From Bdellovibrio sp. CG22_combo_CG10-13_8_21_14_all_39_27 (lineage in GTDB: Bacteria > Bdellovibrionota > Bacteriovoracia > Bacteriovoracales > Bacteriovoracaceae): 64,000 nucleotides of DNA. A program made the position numbers and the translations under genes. Shown piece by piece: positions 53,325-61,940 of the stretch (within the stretch, counting starts at the first letter, position 1; each line of letters begins with the position of its first letter). The notes below the pieces were generated by a model, which saw only the letters and a program-made list of their open reading frames with translations, searched no databases and had not been told where the DNA came from. The stretch spans positions 124,001-188,000 of the forward strand of contig PCTW01000061.1 of the NCBI GenBank assembly GCA_002786715.1, written 5' to 3'.

Positions 53325-53993
53325 ATGGAAGCGAAACAGGAAATTTGGATTTTAGAAGACGATTCTGGTTGCCAGTTTGTCTATGAAGAAATTTTAAAGG
53401 ATGATTTCGATCTCACTTTCTTCAGATCTATCGAAGAATTCAAGCACTTTATTGCTCGTCAGGATGGACATTGGCCATCTATTCTCATTTCAGATCTTAT
53501 CTTAGAAGATGGAAATTTTTTATCCGTTATTGAGCAAGAGTGGATGTTAAATGTTCTGCGGGCCCGAGTTCCCTTGGTGGTAGTCTCTAGTATGGAAGAC
53601 ATTGAGTCGCTACGAACATCTTACCAAGCAGGAGCCAGCGAATATATTACGAAACCGTTTAAGCGAAACGAGTTGTTAGTAAAAATCGAAAATATTTTGA
53701 GATCAGGTGGAAAACTTAATAAGAAGTTTAAACCTAAAGTTCAAATCAATGGTGTCGTTATTGACAATTTGTCAGCTAAACAAAATCAACTTTTAAGTCT
53801 TTTTGTGGAAAGTCCTGATCGCATTGTCGACCGTGACAAGATCATCAACAGCATTTGGGGCGGGATGAATGTTCACGGAAAAGTGGTTGATGTGCATATT
53901 TACCACTTGCGTCGCAAACTTTCTGACTATGGCTTTACTTTAAAGAGCTTGCGCGGTGGACAATGGGAACTCATTTCTACTCTTCTCACTTGA
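53325..53993 (+). CDS. OmpR-family response regulator
   Basis: A 222-residue regulator. Receiver domain 5-125 with acidic pocket (LEDD, 12-13), phospho-acceptor Asp57 (LISDLILEDG) and the TKPF Lys at about 112. A winged-helix DNA-binding domain follows (about 140-220; VDRDKIINSIWGG, VVDVHIYHLRRKLSDYG). It is encoded 2 nt after the phosphotransfer protein and would be its target. A CtrA-like role is possible but not shown by the sequence. Confidence 0.88.
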   Translation: MEAKQEIWILEDDSGCQFVYEEILKDDFDLTFFRSIEEFKHFIARQDGHWPSILISDLILEDGNFLSVIEQEWMLNVLRARVPLVVVSSMEDIESLRTSYQAGASEYITKPFKRNELLVKIENILRSGGKLNKKFKPKVQINGVVIDNLSAKQNQLLSLFVESPDRIVDRDKIINSIWGGMNVHGKVVDVHIYHLRRKLSDYGFTLKSLRGGQWELISTLLT

Positions 53994-54055
53994 AACTTTC
54001 TCTCTCTATAGGCATAATTCATTATACTTTTTTCAATAATTTAACGGGGTGAAGC

Positions 54056-56713
54056 ATGAGCAAAACCAAAACCACACTTTCGGTGGGAAACAAGAATTAT
54101 CAAATCTACTCTCTCAAAAAGGCTAAAGAATTAGGCTTGGCCAATATCGATAAGCTTCCGAGAAGCATGAAAGTTCTTCTTGAGAATCTTCTTCGTCATG
54201 AAAATGGAACGACTGTTGTTTGGGACGACGTCAAAGCGGTCGATCAATGGGCCATCGATAAAAAAAGTAATCGCGAAATTGCCTATCACCCAGCTCGCGT
54301 AGTGATGCAAGACTTTACTGGCGTTCCCGCGGTTGTCGATCTTGCGGCCATGAGAGAAGCTATGAAAACTCTTGGTGGCGATGTCGAAAAAATTAATCCA
54401 CTTTGCCCAGTTGATCTTGTGATTGATCACTCTGTTATGGTTGGTTCTTACGGACAAAAAGATTCTTTTGAGAAAAACGTAAAAGATGAGTATGAACAAA
54501 ACATGGAACGTTACCGCTTTTTAAAGTGGGGGCAAAAAACATTTAAAAACTTCCGCGTTGTTCCTCCTGGTACAGGAATTATTCACCAAGTGAACTTAGA
54601 GTATTTGGCCCAAGTTGTTTGGACCAAAGGTGATGTGGCTTATCCTGATACTTGTGTTGGGACCGATTCACATACAACTATGATTAATGGTCTCTCTGTT
54701 CTTGGTTGGGGTGTCGGTGGTATTGAAGCTGAAGCTGCAATGCTCGGACAGCCAGTGGCCATGCTCATTCCTGAAGTTGTTGGTTTTAAACTCCATGGAA
54801 AATTAAAAGAAGGCTTAACTGCTACTGATTTGGTTCTTGAAGTGGTTCAACGTCTTCGTAAGCATGGAGTCGTCGAGAAGTTTGTTGAATTTTACGGACC
54901 AGGGATGAAAGAACTTTCACTTGCTGATCGTGCGACACTTGCCAATATGGCCCCAGAGTACGGAGCGACTTGCGGTTTCTTTCCTATTGATGAAAAAACG
55001 ATTGAGTATTTAAAACTCTCTGGCCGTGAAGAAGATACCGTTAAATTGGTAGAAGCTTATGCTAAAGAGCAAGGGCTTTGGTCATATGCTGATGAAGCGG
55101 ATCCTGTCTTCTCTAGCTTTCTTGAACTAGATCTTTCAACAGTAGAACCTTGTATTTCAGGACCTTCACGTCCTCAAGATAAGATTTTCTTAAAAGATGG
55201 CAAAGCTGCTTTTGATAAAGCCGCGCGCGAGACTTTTAAATATGAAGCAAGCGCAATGACTGCTGCTCAAAAAGTTGAAGGAAAAGATTTTACAATTAAG
55301 AATGGAGATGTGGTAATTGCGGCCATTACTTCATGTACAAATACTTCGAACCCCGCAGTACTAGTGGCTGCAGGTTTAGTAGCGAAAAAAGCTCATGAAC
55401 TTGGACTAACATCAAAACCATGGGTAAAGACATCACTTGCGCCAGGTTCAAAAGTGGTCACTGATTATTTAGTTGAGTCAGGACTTCAAACCCATCTTGA
55501 TGCCATGGGATTTAACCTCGTTGGTTACGGGTGTACGACTTGCATTGGGAACTCTGGCCCTCTAATGCCAGAAATCAGTAAAACAATTAACGATCATAAA
55601 ATGTTGGTAACTGCAGTTCTTTCTGGGAATAGAAACTTTGAAGGAAGAATTTCTCCAGATGTTAAGGCCAATTATCTTGCCTCTCCTCCTCTCGTCGTAA
55701 TCTATGCGATTGCAGGAACGATGAATATCGATCTCAACAAAGAACCAATTGGGAAAGATAAAAATGGCAAAGATGTTTTTATGAAGGACCTTTGGCCAGC
55801 TAATGACGAAATTGCCAATGTCGTTAATAAGCACATCACTGGTGAAATGTATAAGAAGAGATATTCTAACGTATTTGAAGGTGATCAAAATTGGCAAAAT
55901 GTTAAAGCTCCAACTGGAGAAATGTTTGATTGGGAAGCCAACTCAACTTATATCCGTTGCCCCAATTATTTTGACGATATTGCCAAAGGCACAAGAGATG
56001 GTTTCAAATTAGACCACGCCAAAGTACTTGCTCTCTTTGGTGATTCAGTAACGACTGACCATATCTCTCCAGCTGGTAACATTGCGAAGGATTCTCCAGC
56101 TGCAAAATACTTAGATACCAATGGCGTTCCAAAGAAAGACTACAACTCTTATGGATCACGTCGCGGAAATCACGAAGTGATGATGAGAGGAACATTTGCC
56201 AATATTCGTATCAAAAACGAAATGCTTGGTGGAGTTGAGGGCGGTTTGACTCTTCATCATCCTAGCAAATCTCAAATGACAATTTACGATGCGGCCATGA
56301 AATATAAAGAAGAGAAAAAAGAAGTCGTGGTCTTTGGTGGTAAGGAATATGGAACAGGCTCTTCAAGAGACTGGGCTGCAAAAGGTCCTTTCCTTCAAGG
56401 TGTAAAAGCAGTGATCGTTGAAAGCTTTGAAAGAATTCACCGTTCAAACCTTGTGGGGATGGGAATTCTTCCTCTTCAGTTTAAAAACGGTGAAACTCGC
56501 AAAACGTTTAACCTTAAAGGTGATGAAGAAATTTCATTAAGCCCAGTGGGTGACTTTAAGCCTCGTATGGATTTTGAACTCACTATTCATCATGCCGATG
56601 GTAATTCAACTAAGACGACAGTGATGTCTCGAATTGATACTTTGGATGAGATTAGTTATTTCAATAACGGTGGAATTTTACAGTACGTGCTTAGAAATTT
56701 AAAAAATAGCTAA
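54056..56713 (+). CDS. acnA: Aconitate hydratase A
   Basis: An 885-residue [4Fe-4S] aconitase of the AcnA/IRP type, interconverting citrate and isocitrate. Cluster ligands are visible in ITSCTNTSNP and GCTTCIGNSG. The substrate-binding regions GTDSHTTMINGLSVLGWGVGGIEAEA and GSRRGNHEVMMRGTF, and the swivel domain motif GKEYGTGSSRDWAAKG, are intact. GGGGTGA precedes ATG. A terminator follows. Confidence 0.96.
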   Translation: MSKTKTTLSVGNKNYQIYSLKKAKELGLANIDKLPRSMKVLLENLLRHENGTTVVWDDVKAVDQWAIDKKSNREIAYHPARVVMQDFTGVPAVVDLAAMREAMKTLGGDVEKINPLCPVDLVIDHSVMVGSYGQKDSFEKNVKDEYEQNMERYRFLKWGQKTFKNFRVVPPGTGIIHQVNLEYLAQVVWTKGDVAYPDTCVGTDSHTTMINGLSVLGWGVGGIEAEAAMLGQPVAMLIPEVVGFKLHGKLKEGLTATDLVLEVVQRLRKHGVVEKFVEFYGPGMKELSLADRATLANMAPEYGATCGFFPIDEKTIEYLKLSGREEDTVKLVEAYAKEQGLWSYADEADPVFSSFLELDLSTVEPCISGPSRPQDKIFLKDGKAAFDKAARETFKYEASAMTAAQKVEGKDFTIKNGDVVIAAITSCTNTSNPAVLVAAGLVAKKAHELGLTSKPWVKTSLAPGSKVVTDYLVESGLQTHLDAMGFNLVGYGCTTCIGNSGPLMPEISKTINDHKMLVTAVLSGNRNFEGRISPDVKANYLASPPLVVIYAIAGTMNIDLNKEPIGKDKNGKDVFMKDLWPANDEIANVVNKHITGEMYKKRYSNVFEGDQNWQNVKAPTGEMFDWEANSTYIRCPNYFDDIAKGTRDGFKLDHAKVLALFGDSVTTDHISPAGNIAKDSPAAKYLDTNGVPKKDYNSYGSRRGNHEVMMRGTFANIRIKNEMLGGVEGGLTLHHPSKSQMTIYDAAMKYKEEKKEVVVFGGKEYGTGSSRDWAAKGPFLQGVKAVIVESFERIHRSNLVGMGILPLQFKNGETRKTFNLKGDEEISLSPVGDFKPRMDFELTIHHADGNSTKTTVMSRIDTLDEISYFNNGGILQYVLRNLKNS

Positions 56714-56718
56714 TGAGT

Positions 56719-56748
56719 CTGGCCCTCTTAATGAGGGCCTTCTCTTTA
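56719..56748 (+). terminator. Rho-independent terminator of acnA
   Basis: GGCCCTC (56721-56727) pairs with GAGGGCC (56733-56739) followed by a T-rich tract. Confidence 0.85.
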
Positions 56749-56764
56749 ATTGGGAGGCTAGGGA

Positions 56765-57121
56765 ATGGCCAAAATCTTTCATATTATTTCAAAAGCCGAT
56801 TGGGACTTGGCCCAGAAAAAGGGGATTTATGAACCTGAATCTCTTCAAAATGAAGGCTTTATTCACTTCTCAAAAACTGATCAAGTCAAAAATGTAGCTG
56901 ATCATCTCTATAAAGGAAGATCAGGAATGGTTTTGTTAAGAGTTGATGAGAGCAAGATTATGTCGAAGATTGTCTATGAAGTTCCTAAAGAAGCCCCTTA
57001 TTCCGAAATTAAATTCCCGCATATTTACGGCCCACTTCATTTAGATGCTGTTGAAGCTGCTATTGCTTTTCCTTGTTCAACAGACGGAACTTTTGCCTTA
57101 CCCGATAATCTCTTAAAGTAG
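56765..57121 (+). CDS. DUF952-family protein
   Basis: A 118-residue soluble protein of the DUF952 family (IFHIISKADWDLAQ, EGFIHFSKTDQVKNVADHLY, FPHIYGPLHLDAVEA). The fold is thought to be ADP-ribosyltransferase-like (ART-like), but activity is unproven. It starts after a terminator and is 13 bp upstream of mscS, probably the first gene of that operon. TGGGAGG precedes the ATG. Confidence 0.8.
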   Translation: MAKIFHIISKADWDLAQKKGIYEPESLQNEGFIHFSKTDQVKNVADHLYKGRSGMVLLRVDESKIMSKIVYEVPKEAPYSEIKFPHIYGPLHLDAVEAAIAFPCSTDGTFALPDNLLK

Positions 57122-57134
57122 AGGTATTTTTAAA

Positions 57135-57998
57135 ATGGAATCACTTACTTATCTGAAAGACATGTGGGGTTATTTAACCCATCCTTTGTTTGAAATTAAT
57201 GGTCATGCCTTTTCTTTCATGTCTATGGTAACGGCGATTGCTATTTTTGTGATTGGTCTCAAACTATCGAAAGTTGCAGAAAAAATTATCGGAAATTTTT
57301 TCTCTGATAAAGGTGTTGAGAAAGGTGTTCAAGCATCAGTCGAGAGGATAACTCGATATATCGTCATGATAACGGCCATGTTTATGGCCTTAGATACAGT
57401 TGGTGTTTCACTAAAGTCCTTGGCCGCTCTTGGTGCCGTCTTAATGGTTGGTATCGGATTTGGTTTACAAAATATTGCACAAAACTTTATTTCTGGATTG
57501 ATTATTTTATTAGAACGCCCGGTTCGAGTGGGGGATTTGATTAAAGTAGGCGATATTACCGGTAAAATTACCGATATTTCAGCTCGCTATACTGTCGTTC
57601 AAACACGTGATGACATATCGATCATCGTTCCTAACTCTCAACTCATTTCTGAACAAGTGACAAGCCAGACCTTCAACTCTGAGCAAATTCGCTTTGGGGT
57701 TGATGTTGGGGTTGCTTATGGCAGTGATGTTCGTTTGGTCGAAAAAATCCTGTTTGATGTAGCGATGATGCATAAAGATGTACTTAAAAATCCAGCTCCC
57801 AGTGTTTTCTTTACCAATTTCGGTGAAAGTAGTCTCGATTTTAGACTTTTGGTTTGGGTCGAAGATCTTTGGCACTATGAAAAAATTCTTTCCGACTTGA
57901 GATTTGCTATAGATCAAAGCTTTAGAGATCATAACGTAACGATTCCTTTTCCCCAAAGAGACCTGCATATTGTTTCTGGCTTAGAAAAGAGGTTTTAA
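57135..57998 (+). CDS. MscS-family mechanosensitive channel (first)
   Basis: A 287-residue small-conductance channel. Three TM helices (about 25-45, 70-88, 93-125) include the pore helix TM3 pattern GAVLMVGIGFGLQNIAQNFISGLIIL, followed by LLERPVRVGDLIKVGDITGKI and the beta and alpha/beta domains of MscS. It would relieve hypo-osmotic pressure. It is followed after 2 nt by the large ATPase and is one of two MscS proteins around it. Confidence 0.92.
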   Translation: MESLTYLKDMWGYLTHPLFEINGHAFSFMSMVTAIAIFVIGLKLSKVAEKIIGNFFSDKGVEKGVQASVERITRYIVMITAMFMALDTVGVSLKSLAALGAVLMVGIGFGLQNIAQNFISGLIILLERPVRVGDLIKVGDITGKITDISARYTVVQTRDDISIIVPNSQLISEQVTSQTFNSEQIRFGVDVGVAYGSDVRLVEKILFDVAMMHKDVLKNPAPSVFFTNFGESSLDFRLLVWVEDLWHYEKILSDLRFAIDQSFRDHNVTIPFPQRDLHIVSGLEKRF

Positions 57999-58000
57999 TC

Positions 58001-61000
58001 TTGAAAATTGTTTTTCTCTCTCTTTTCCTTTTGATATCTACCAATGTGTTTGCCATTGAATGCAATGACTCTAAGACTATCTCTCAAGCTTATTCAATTG
58101 AGAAAGAAAAGTGGTCTACTTCTATTAAGCTGCTTACAGGACTCTTAGAAGGTGTCCCAATTGATGGAGCCACTCCTTTAGAGTCCACTAAAAAGCTTCT
58201 CTTAACGAAAGAAAGTGAAATTAGTGATGTCAAAAAGAAACTTAATGAAGACCGTATTGATTTTATTTATCGCGATTGTCTAAAAGATTCAAAAATTGAG
58301 AGCATGATCGAATTAGATCGCCTTTACGATCTCCGTAAAGGTTTATTGATAAAGCTCCTCGATCTTCCTTTTGAAAAAAGGAACTCACTTGTTTCGCTAT
58401 ATCAGGTATCGACTTCTCAAGAAGCAGTAACTGTTCAAATTAAAACTGAACGGGATGAGGCGATAAAGGCGAAAGAGGAATCAGATAAGCAAATTGAAAA
58501 AGCTAAAATTGAAGCGCAAAAAGCCCAAGATGCTGTTCAGAAGGCCCTCGCATCTATTCGAGGAGAGATTGAAAGCTATAGAAGTGATCTTGCTTCAAAA
58601 GAAATTAAATGGACAACGGAACTTGAGTTAAAGTCCAATTGGTACCTCGAAAAAAGTAAAGAACTTGCCTCCGTAAACACATTGCTTTTAAGAGGCGGAA
58701 GTGATTCGGAGCTTTTAGATTCTTATCGGAAAGTTTTGGAACTTTGGCGATCGATGCTTTCAGATACATTTGGGCTTTTGGATCGTCACAAAGAATTTTT
58801 GCAGATCCCAGCTCCTAAAGCTCCGGGCCAACCGGTGGCACTCACAGCTGAGACGGAACAAACTTGGGCAGACATCACTAAAAGTTATGAAGAAGCTGAT
58901 ATCTTTTGGCAAAACTTGCGGTTAAAAACTCAGCAACGACTTGAAAGAGAACTCAGCCTGCATTACGGATTACTCCTAGAAACTAGTAAATTGCGATCAA
59001 TGCTCTTTGATGAAGGGAAAAGAAGAGGGCTGTTAACGATAGATCTTCTCTCAACCGATACATTGCTCGATTTTAAACGTGAATTTCAAATTATCCCTTA
59101 TCGATTTATAGCTACTTTTTCAGTGAAATGGATTGGAACCAAACAACTTTTAAGTGAAGGCCCAAAAGGCGTTGCCTCAGTGATCAAGGATATCTTCCTT
59201 CTCCTCGTGGTCATTCTCATTCCTTTATTAATGTGGAAAAGTACTAAAAAAGCCACCGAAGGTTTTGAAAAGCTTCGCTACAACTTACTTCGAAAGCAAT
59301 GGTCCAGCCACAAAGAAGGGCACTTTGTTTTCTATCTCCAAAAATTTGTTCCTTATATCCCTTGGCTTTTAGGCGTTGTTTTTCTTAAAATTGCTCAGTT
59401 TCTCATTATTCACACAGCGTTTCCAGAGCTTAGTAAAGTATTGGACTATGCTTATTACTTGATTTGGTACAACGTTTTTAAATTAATATTAACGAATTTG
59501 CTAAGTGCAGTTTCATTAAGTGCCAATTACAGTTCTAATATCGAATTAAAGAATAAGGTTAATAGAGTCTCCGGGATTATTGGGACCGTCCTTTTTTCTT
59601 CTTTAGCAACACTCGAATTATTCGAAGGTGTTGTAGGTCGTGGTCTCATTTATAATGCTATTCATACACTCCTCGTTTACGGTGGAATGGTCCTCTTATT
59701 TCAATTGGCCACTTCTTGGAAAGTTGAGATTGAAGTCTTTTTTAAACGTTTTTCTAGTCCGAAAACTTTGGAAGTGATTAATTTCTTGTTATCCAAGAAA
59801 TGGAGTCTCGTTCTCGTGAGTCTTCCTCTTTTGTTGTGGATCGTCTTTTTACACGTAGGCAATCAGTTCGTTCAATGGAGTTCTCGTTTTGATTTTTCAA
59901 AAAAGATTTCAGCTCGGCTTTTTAAGCGTCGCCTCGAAAGTTCAGAAGTAGAAGAAACGGGCGAGTCAATTCCTCCAGAGTATCGCAAGCTCTTTACCTA
60001 CGATCCGCTTGATGATGAAGAGTTTAAAATTGAACCGAGTCTTAGTTTAACTCCTGATCTCATAGAGCAAGTTCATTCGTGGAGTGCTTTTGTCTATGGT
60101 GAGGATGAAATAGAAGATGAGACTGAAGTTGAAGAACATTCAGTCGCTATTTATGGCCCAAAGGGAAGTGGTAAAAGTTCACTTTCTAATGATTTGGGCC
60201 ACAAGCTTAAGGATGTAGAGGTTATCACTTTAAAACTCAATCGCAGAATTTCTTCTCGTGAAAAATTTCTGCGTTTTGTTTCTCAAAGACTTAATGTTGA
60301 ACTTGAAAATGGCGCTCTTGATCTCAGAAGACTCGACTCCAAACTCAAAAAGACTGTTGTCATAATTGACGATGCTCATAACCTTTTCCTATCGCATGTG
60401 AATGGATTCGATGCCTATAAGACTTTTCTTGAGCTGATCAATGCACAAACTCGCAATATCTTCTGGATTGCTTTTTTTAATGATCATGCATGGAACTTCT
60501 TGAATAATGTTTTTGGCAGAAACCAATATTTTAGCTCAGTATTAAGCATGAAGAAGTGGAAGGAGTCAGACATTCAAAATATGATTATGAATCGTCATAA
60601 GAAAAGTGAATTTAAATTGTCATTTGATGAAATAATTAATGCTTCCCGCGGACAACTTGAAGTTAATCCCTATGCTCATGTTGAGACAAAATTCTTTAGA
60701 CTCTTATGGGAGCAATCTCGAGGTAATCCAAGAGTCGCTATTTATTTGTGGCTCTCATCGTTAAGTCGTAAGGATCATGTCACAATCAAAGTTGGTATTC
60801 CCGATGATCCAGAAACAAAGTATTTAACTTCATTAGCTGAAGTTTCATATTTTGTTTATGCAGAAATTGTTAAGCATGAAAATATGAATTCTAGAGAGTT
60901 GATCCAAACTTCCGGCTTAGAAGAAGGTATTGTTCGCAATGCACTCAAACAAGGCCTTGAAGGAAGTTTTCTCTATCGTTCCACTACGGGACGCTACCGC

Positions 61001-61072
61001 ATGACGACTCGATTTCAAAATGATCTCATTTCAATCCTTAAAACAAAGAATATGATTTATGCCATCGAGTGA
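58001..61072 (+). CDS. Large membrane protein with C-terminal AAA-type ATPase domain
   Basis: A 1023-residue protein. Signal peptide (KIVFLSLFLLISTNVFA), then a long charged helical periplasmic region with a coiled coil near 150-215 (RDEAIKAKEESDKQIEKAKI). At least six membrane helices lie at about 390-635. The cytosolic C-terminal part has Walker A GPKGSGKSS (719-727), Walker B VVIIDDAHN (786-794), a sensor-2-like RGNPRVAIYL and a winged-helix-like end (SRELIQTSGLEEGIVRNAL). The ATPase resembles ORC/Cdc6/ExeA-like P-loop proteins. No channel pore motif of its own. The TTG start has AGAGG upstream; sandwiched between two mscS genes. Confidence 0.8.
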   Translation: MKIVFLSLFLLISTNVFAIECNDSKTISQAYSIEKEKWSTSIKLLTGLLEGVPIDGATPLESTKKLLLTKESEISDVKKKLNEDRIDFIYRDCLKDSKIESMIELDRLYDLRKGLLIKLLDLPFEKRNSLVSLYQVSTSQEAVTVQIKTERDEAIKAKEESDKQIEKAKIEAQKAQDAVQKALASIRGEIESYRSDLASKEIKWTTELELKSNWYLEKSKELASVNTLLLRGGSDSELLDSYRKVLELWRSMLSDTFGLLDRHKEFLQIPAPKAPGQPVALTAETEQTWADITKSYEEADIFWQNLRLKTQQRLERELSLHYGLLLETSKLRSMLFDEGKRRGLLTIDLLSTDTLLDFKREFQIIPYRFIATFSVKWIGTKQLLSEGPKGVASVIKDIFLLLVVILIPLLMWKSTKKATEGFEKLRYNLLRKQWSSHKEGHFVFYLQKFVPYIPWLLGVVFLKIAQFLIIHTAFPELSKVLDYAYYLIWYNVFKLILTNLLSAVSLSANYSSNIELKNKVNRVSGIIGTVLFSSLATLELFEGVVGRGLIYNAIHTLLVYGGMVLLFQLATSWKVEIEVFFKRFSSPKTLEVINFLLSKKWSLVLVSLPLLLWIVFLHVGNQFVQWSSRFDFSKKISARLFKRRLESSEVEETGESIPPEYRKLFTYDPLDDEEFKIEPSLSLTPDLIEQVHSWSAFVYGEDEIEDETEVEEHSVAIYGPKGSGKSSLSNDLGHKLKDVEVITLKLNRRISSREKFLRFVSQRLNVELENGALDLRRLDSKLKKTVVIIDDAHNLFLSHVNGFDAYKTFLELINAQTRNIFWIAFFNDHAWNFLNNVFGRNQYFSSVLSMKKWKESDIQNMIMNRHKKSEFKLSFDEIINASRGQLEVNPYAHVETKFFRLLWEQSRGNPRVAIYLWLSSLSRKDHVTIKVGIPDDPETKYLTSLAEVSYFVYAEIVKHENMNSRELIQTSGLEEGIVRNALKQGLEGSFLYRSTTGRYRMTTRFQNDLISILKTKNMIYAIE

Positions 61073-61886
61073 TATCAGCGCCCTAATTGAAGCGGGCTCT
61101 TTATTTAAGTTTAGAAATATATCCTATCTCATCATAGGTATGGTGACTCTTGTTTGGAGTGTGCGCTTTATTCAAGATAGAGCAAAGTCTCTTCATGAGA
61201 AATTTCCAGCACGCAGACTGCTCATTCTTCAAATTGTAACGATTTTCACTTTTTTCATTTATATTTTTGGAACAATCTTTTTGGTGATGAATGCCCTTCG
61301 TCCTCCAAGAGAACTTTTGATTGCACTGGGTGGATCAGCTGCGGTAGCCATTGGTTTTGCAACTAAAGATATTTTTGCTTCACTTGTGGCAGGCCTTATT
61401 TTGCTTTTTGATCGGCCTTTTCAAGTGGGTGATCGTGTAAAATATGGCGAAATCTATGGAGAAATTAATAGCATTGGACTTCGTGCAGTTCGCTTAGTTA
61501 CATTAGACGATTCAGTGGTAACTATTCCGAATCTCAAATTTATTACCGATGCCGTTTCTTCAGGAAATGCTGGGGCCCTCGATATGATGATTGAAATTCC
61601 TTTTTATATCTCTCTCGATGAAGATGTGAAAAAGGTTAGAGATCTTCTCTACGAGATTGTAGTGACCTCGCGTTTTGTTTATTTAAAAAAGCCTGTAAGT
61701 ATTGTGGTTAAGGAAGTCGAAATTGCCGGCCGTCTGGCCTACCGTTTAACAATCAAAGCCTATGTATTAGATGTGCGTTACGAGAAATCTTTTGAAACAG
61801 ATGTAACCATCCGTGCCAGCCGTTATTTCCAAGAGCTGGCCGTTCGTCGACCTCTTTTATTTGTAGCAAGCCCGACATCGAAGTGA
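61059..61886 (+). CDS. MscS-family mechanosensitive channel (second)
   Basis: A 275-residue channel protein. Two N-terminal TM helices (about 20-35, 52-75) and a pore helix (ALGGSAAVAIGFATKDIFASLVAGLILLF) are followed by DRPFQVGDRVKYGEIYGEI and an MscS beta domain (VTIPNLKFITDAV). It is only distantly related to the first MscS. The ATG lies within the end of the ATPase gene (14-bp overlap), so expression is coupled. Confidence 0.9.
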   Translation: MPSSDISALIEAGSLFKFRNISYLIIGMVTLVWSVRFIQDRAKSLHEKFPARRLLILQIVTIFTFFIYIFGTIFLVMNALRPPRELLIALGGSAAVAIGFATKDIFASLVAGLILLFDRPFQVGDRVKYGEIYGEINSIGLRAVRLVTLDDSVVTIPNLKFITDAVSSGNAGALDMMIEIPFYISLDEDVKKVRDLLYEIVVTSRFVYLKKPVSIVVKEVEIAGRLAYRLTIKAYVLDVRYEKSFETDVTIRASRYFQELAVRRPLLFVASPTSK

Positions 61887-61891
61887 AGAGT

Positions 61892-61930
61892 AAAAAAGGT
61901 GAGGGAACGCAATTTTCAACTACGTTCCCT
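61892..61930 (-). terminator. Terminator of the tricorn-like protease gene
   Basis: AGGGAACG (61902-61909) pairs with CGTTCCCT (61923-61930). On the minus strand CACC and then six T residues (61892-61897) follow, about 10 bp after the stop at 61941. Confidence 0.6.
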
Positions 61931-61940
61931 GTTAAATAAT

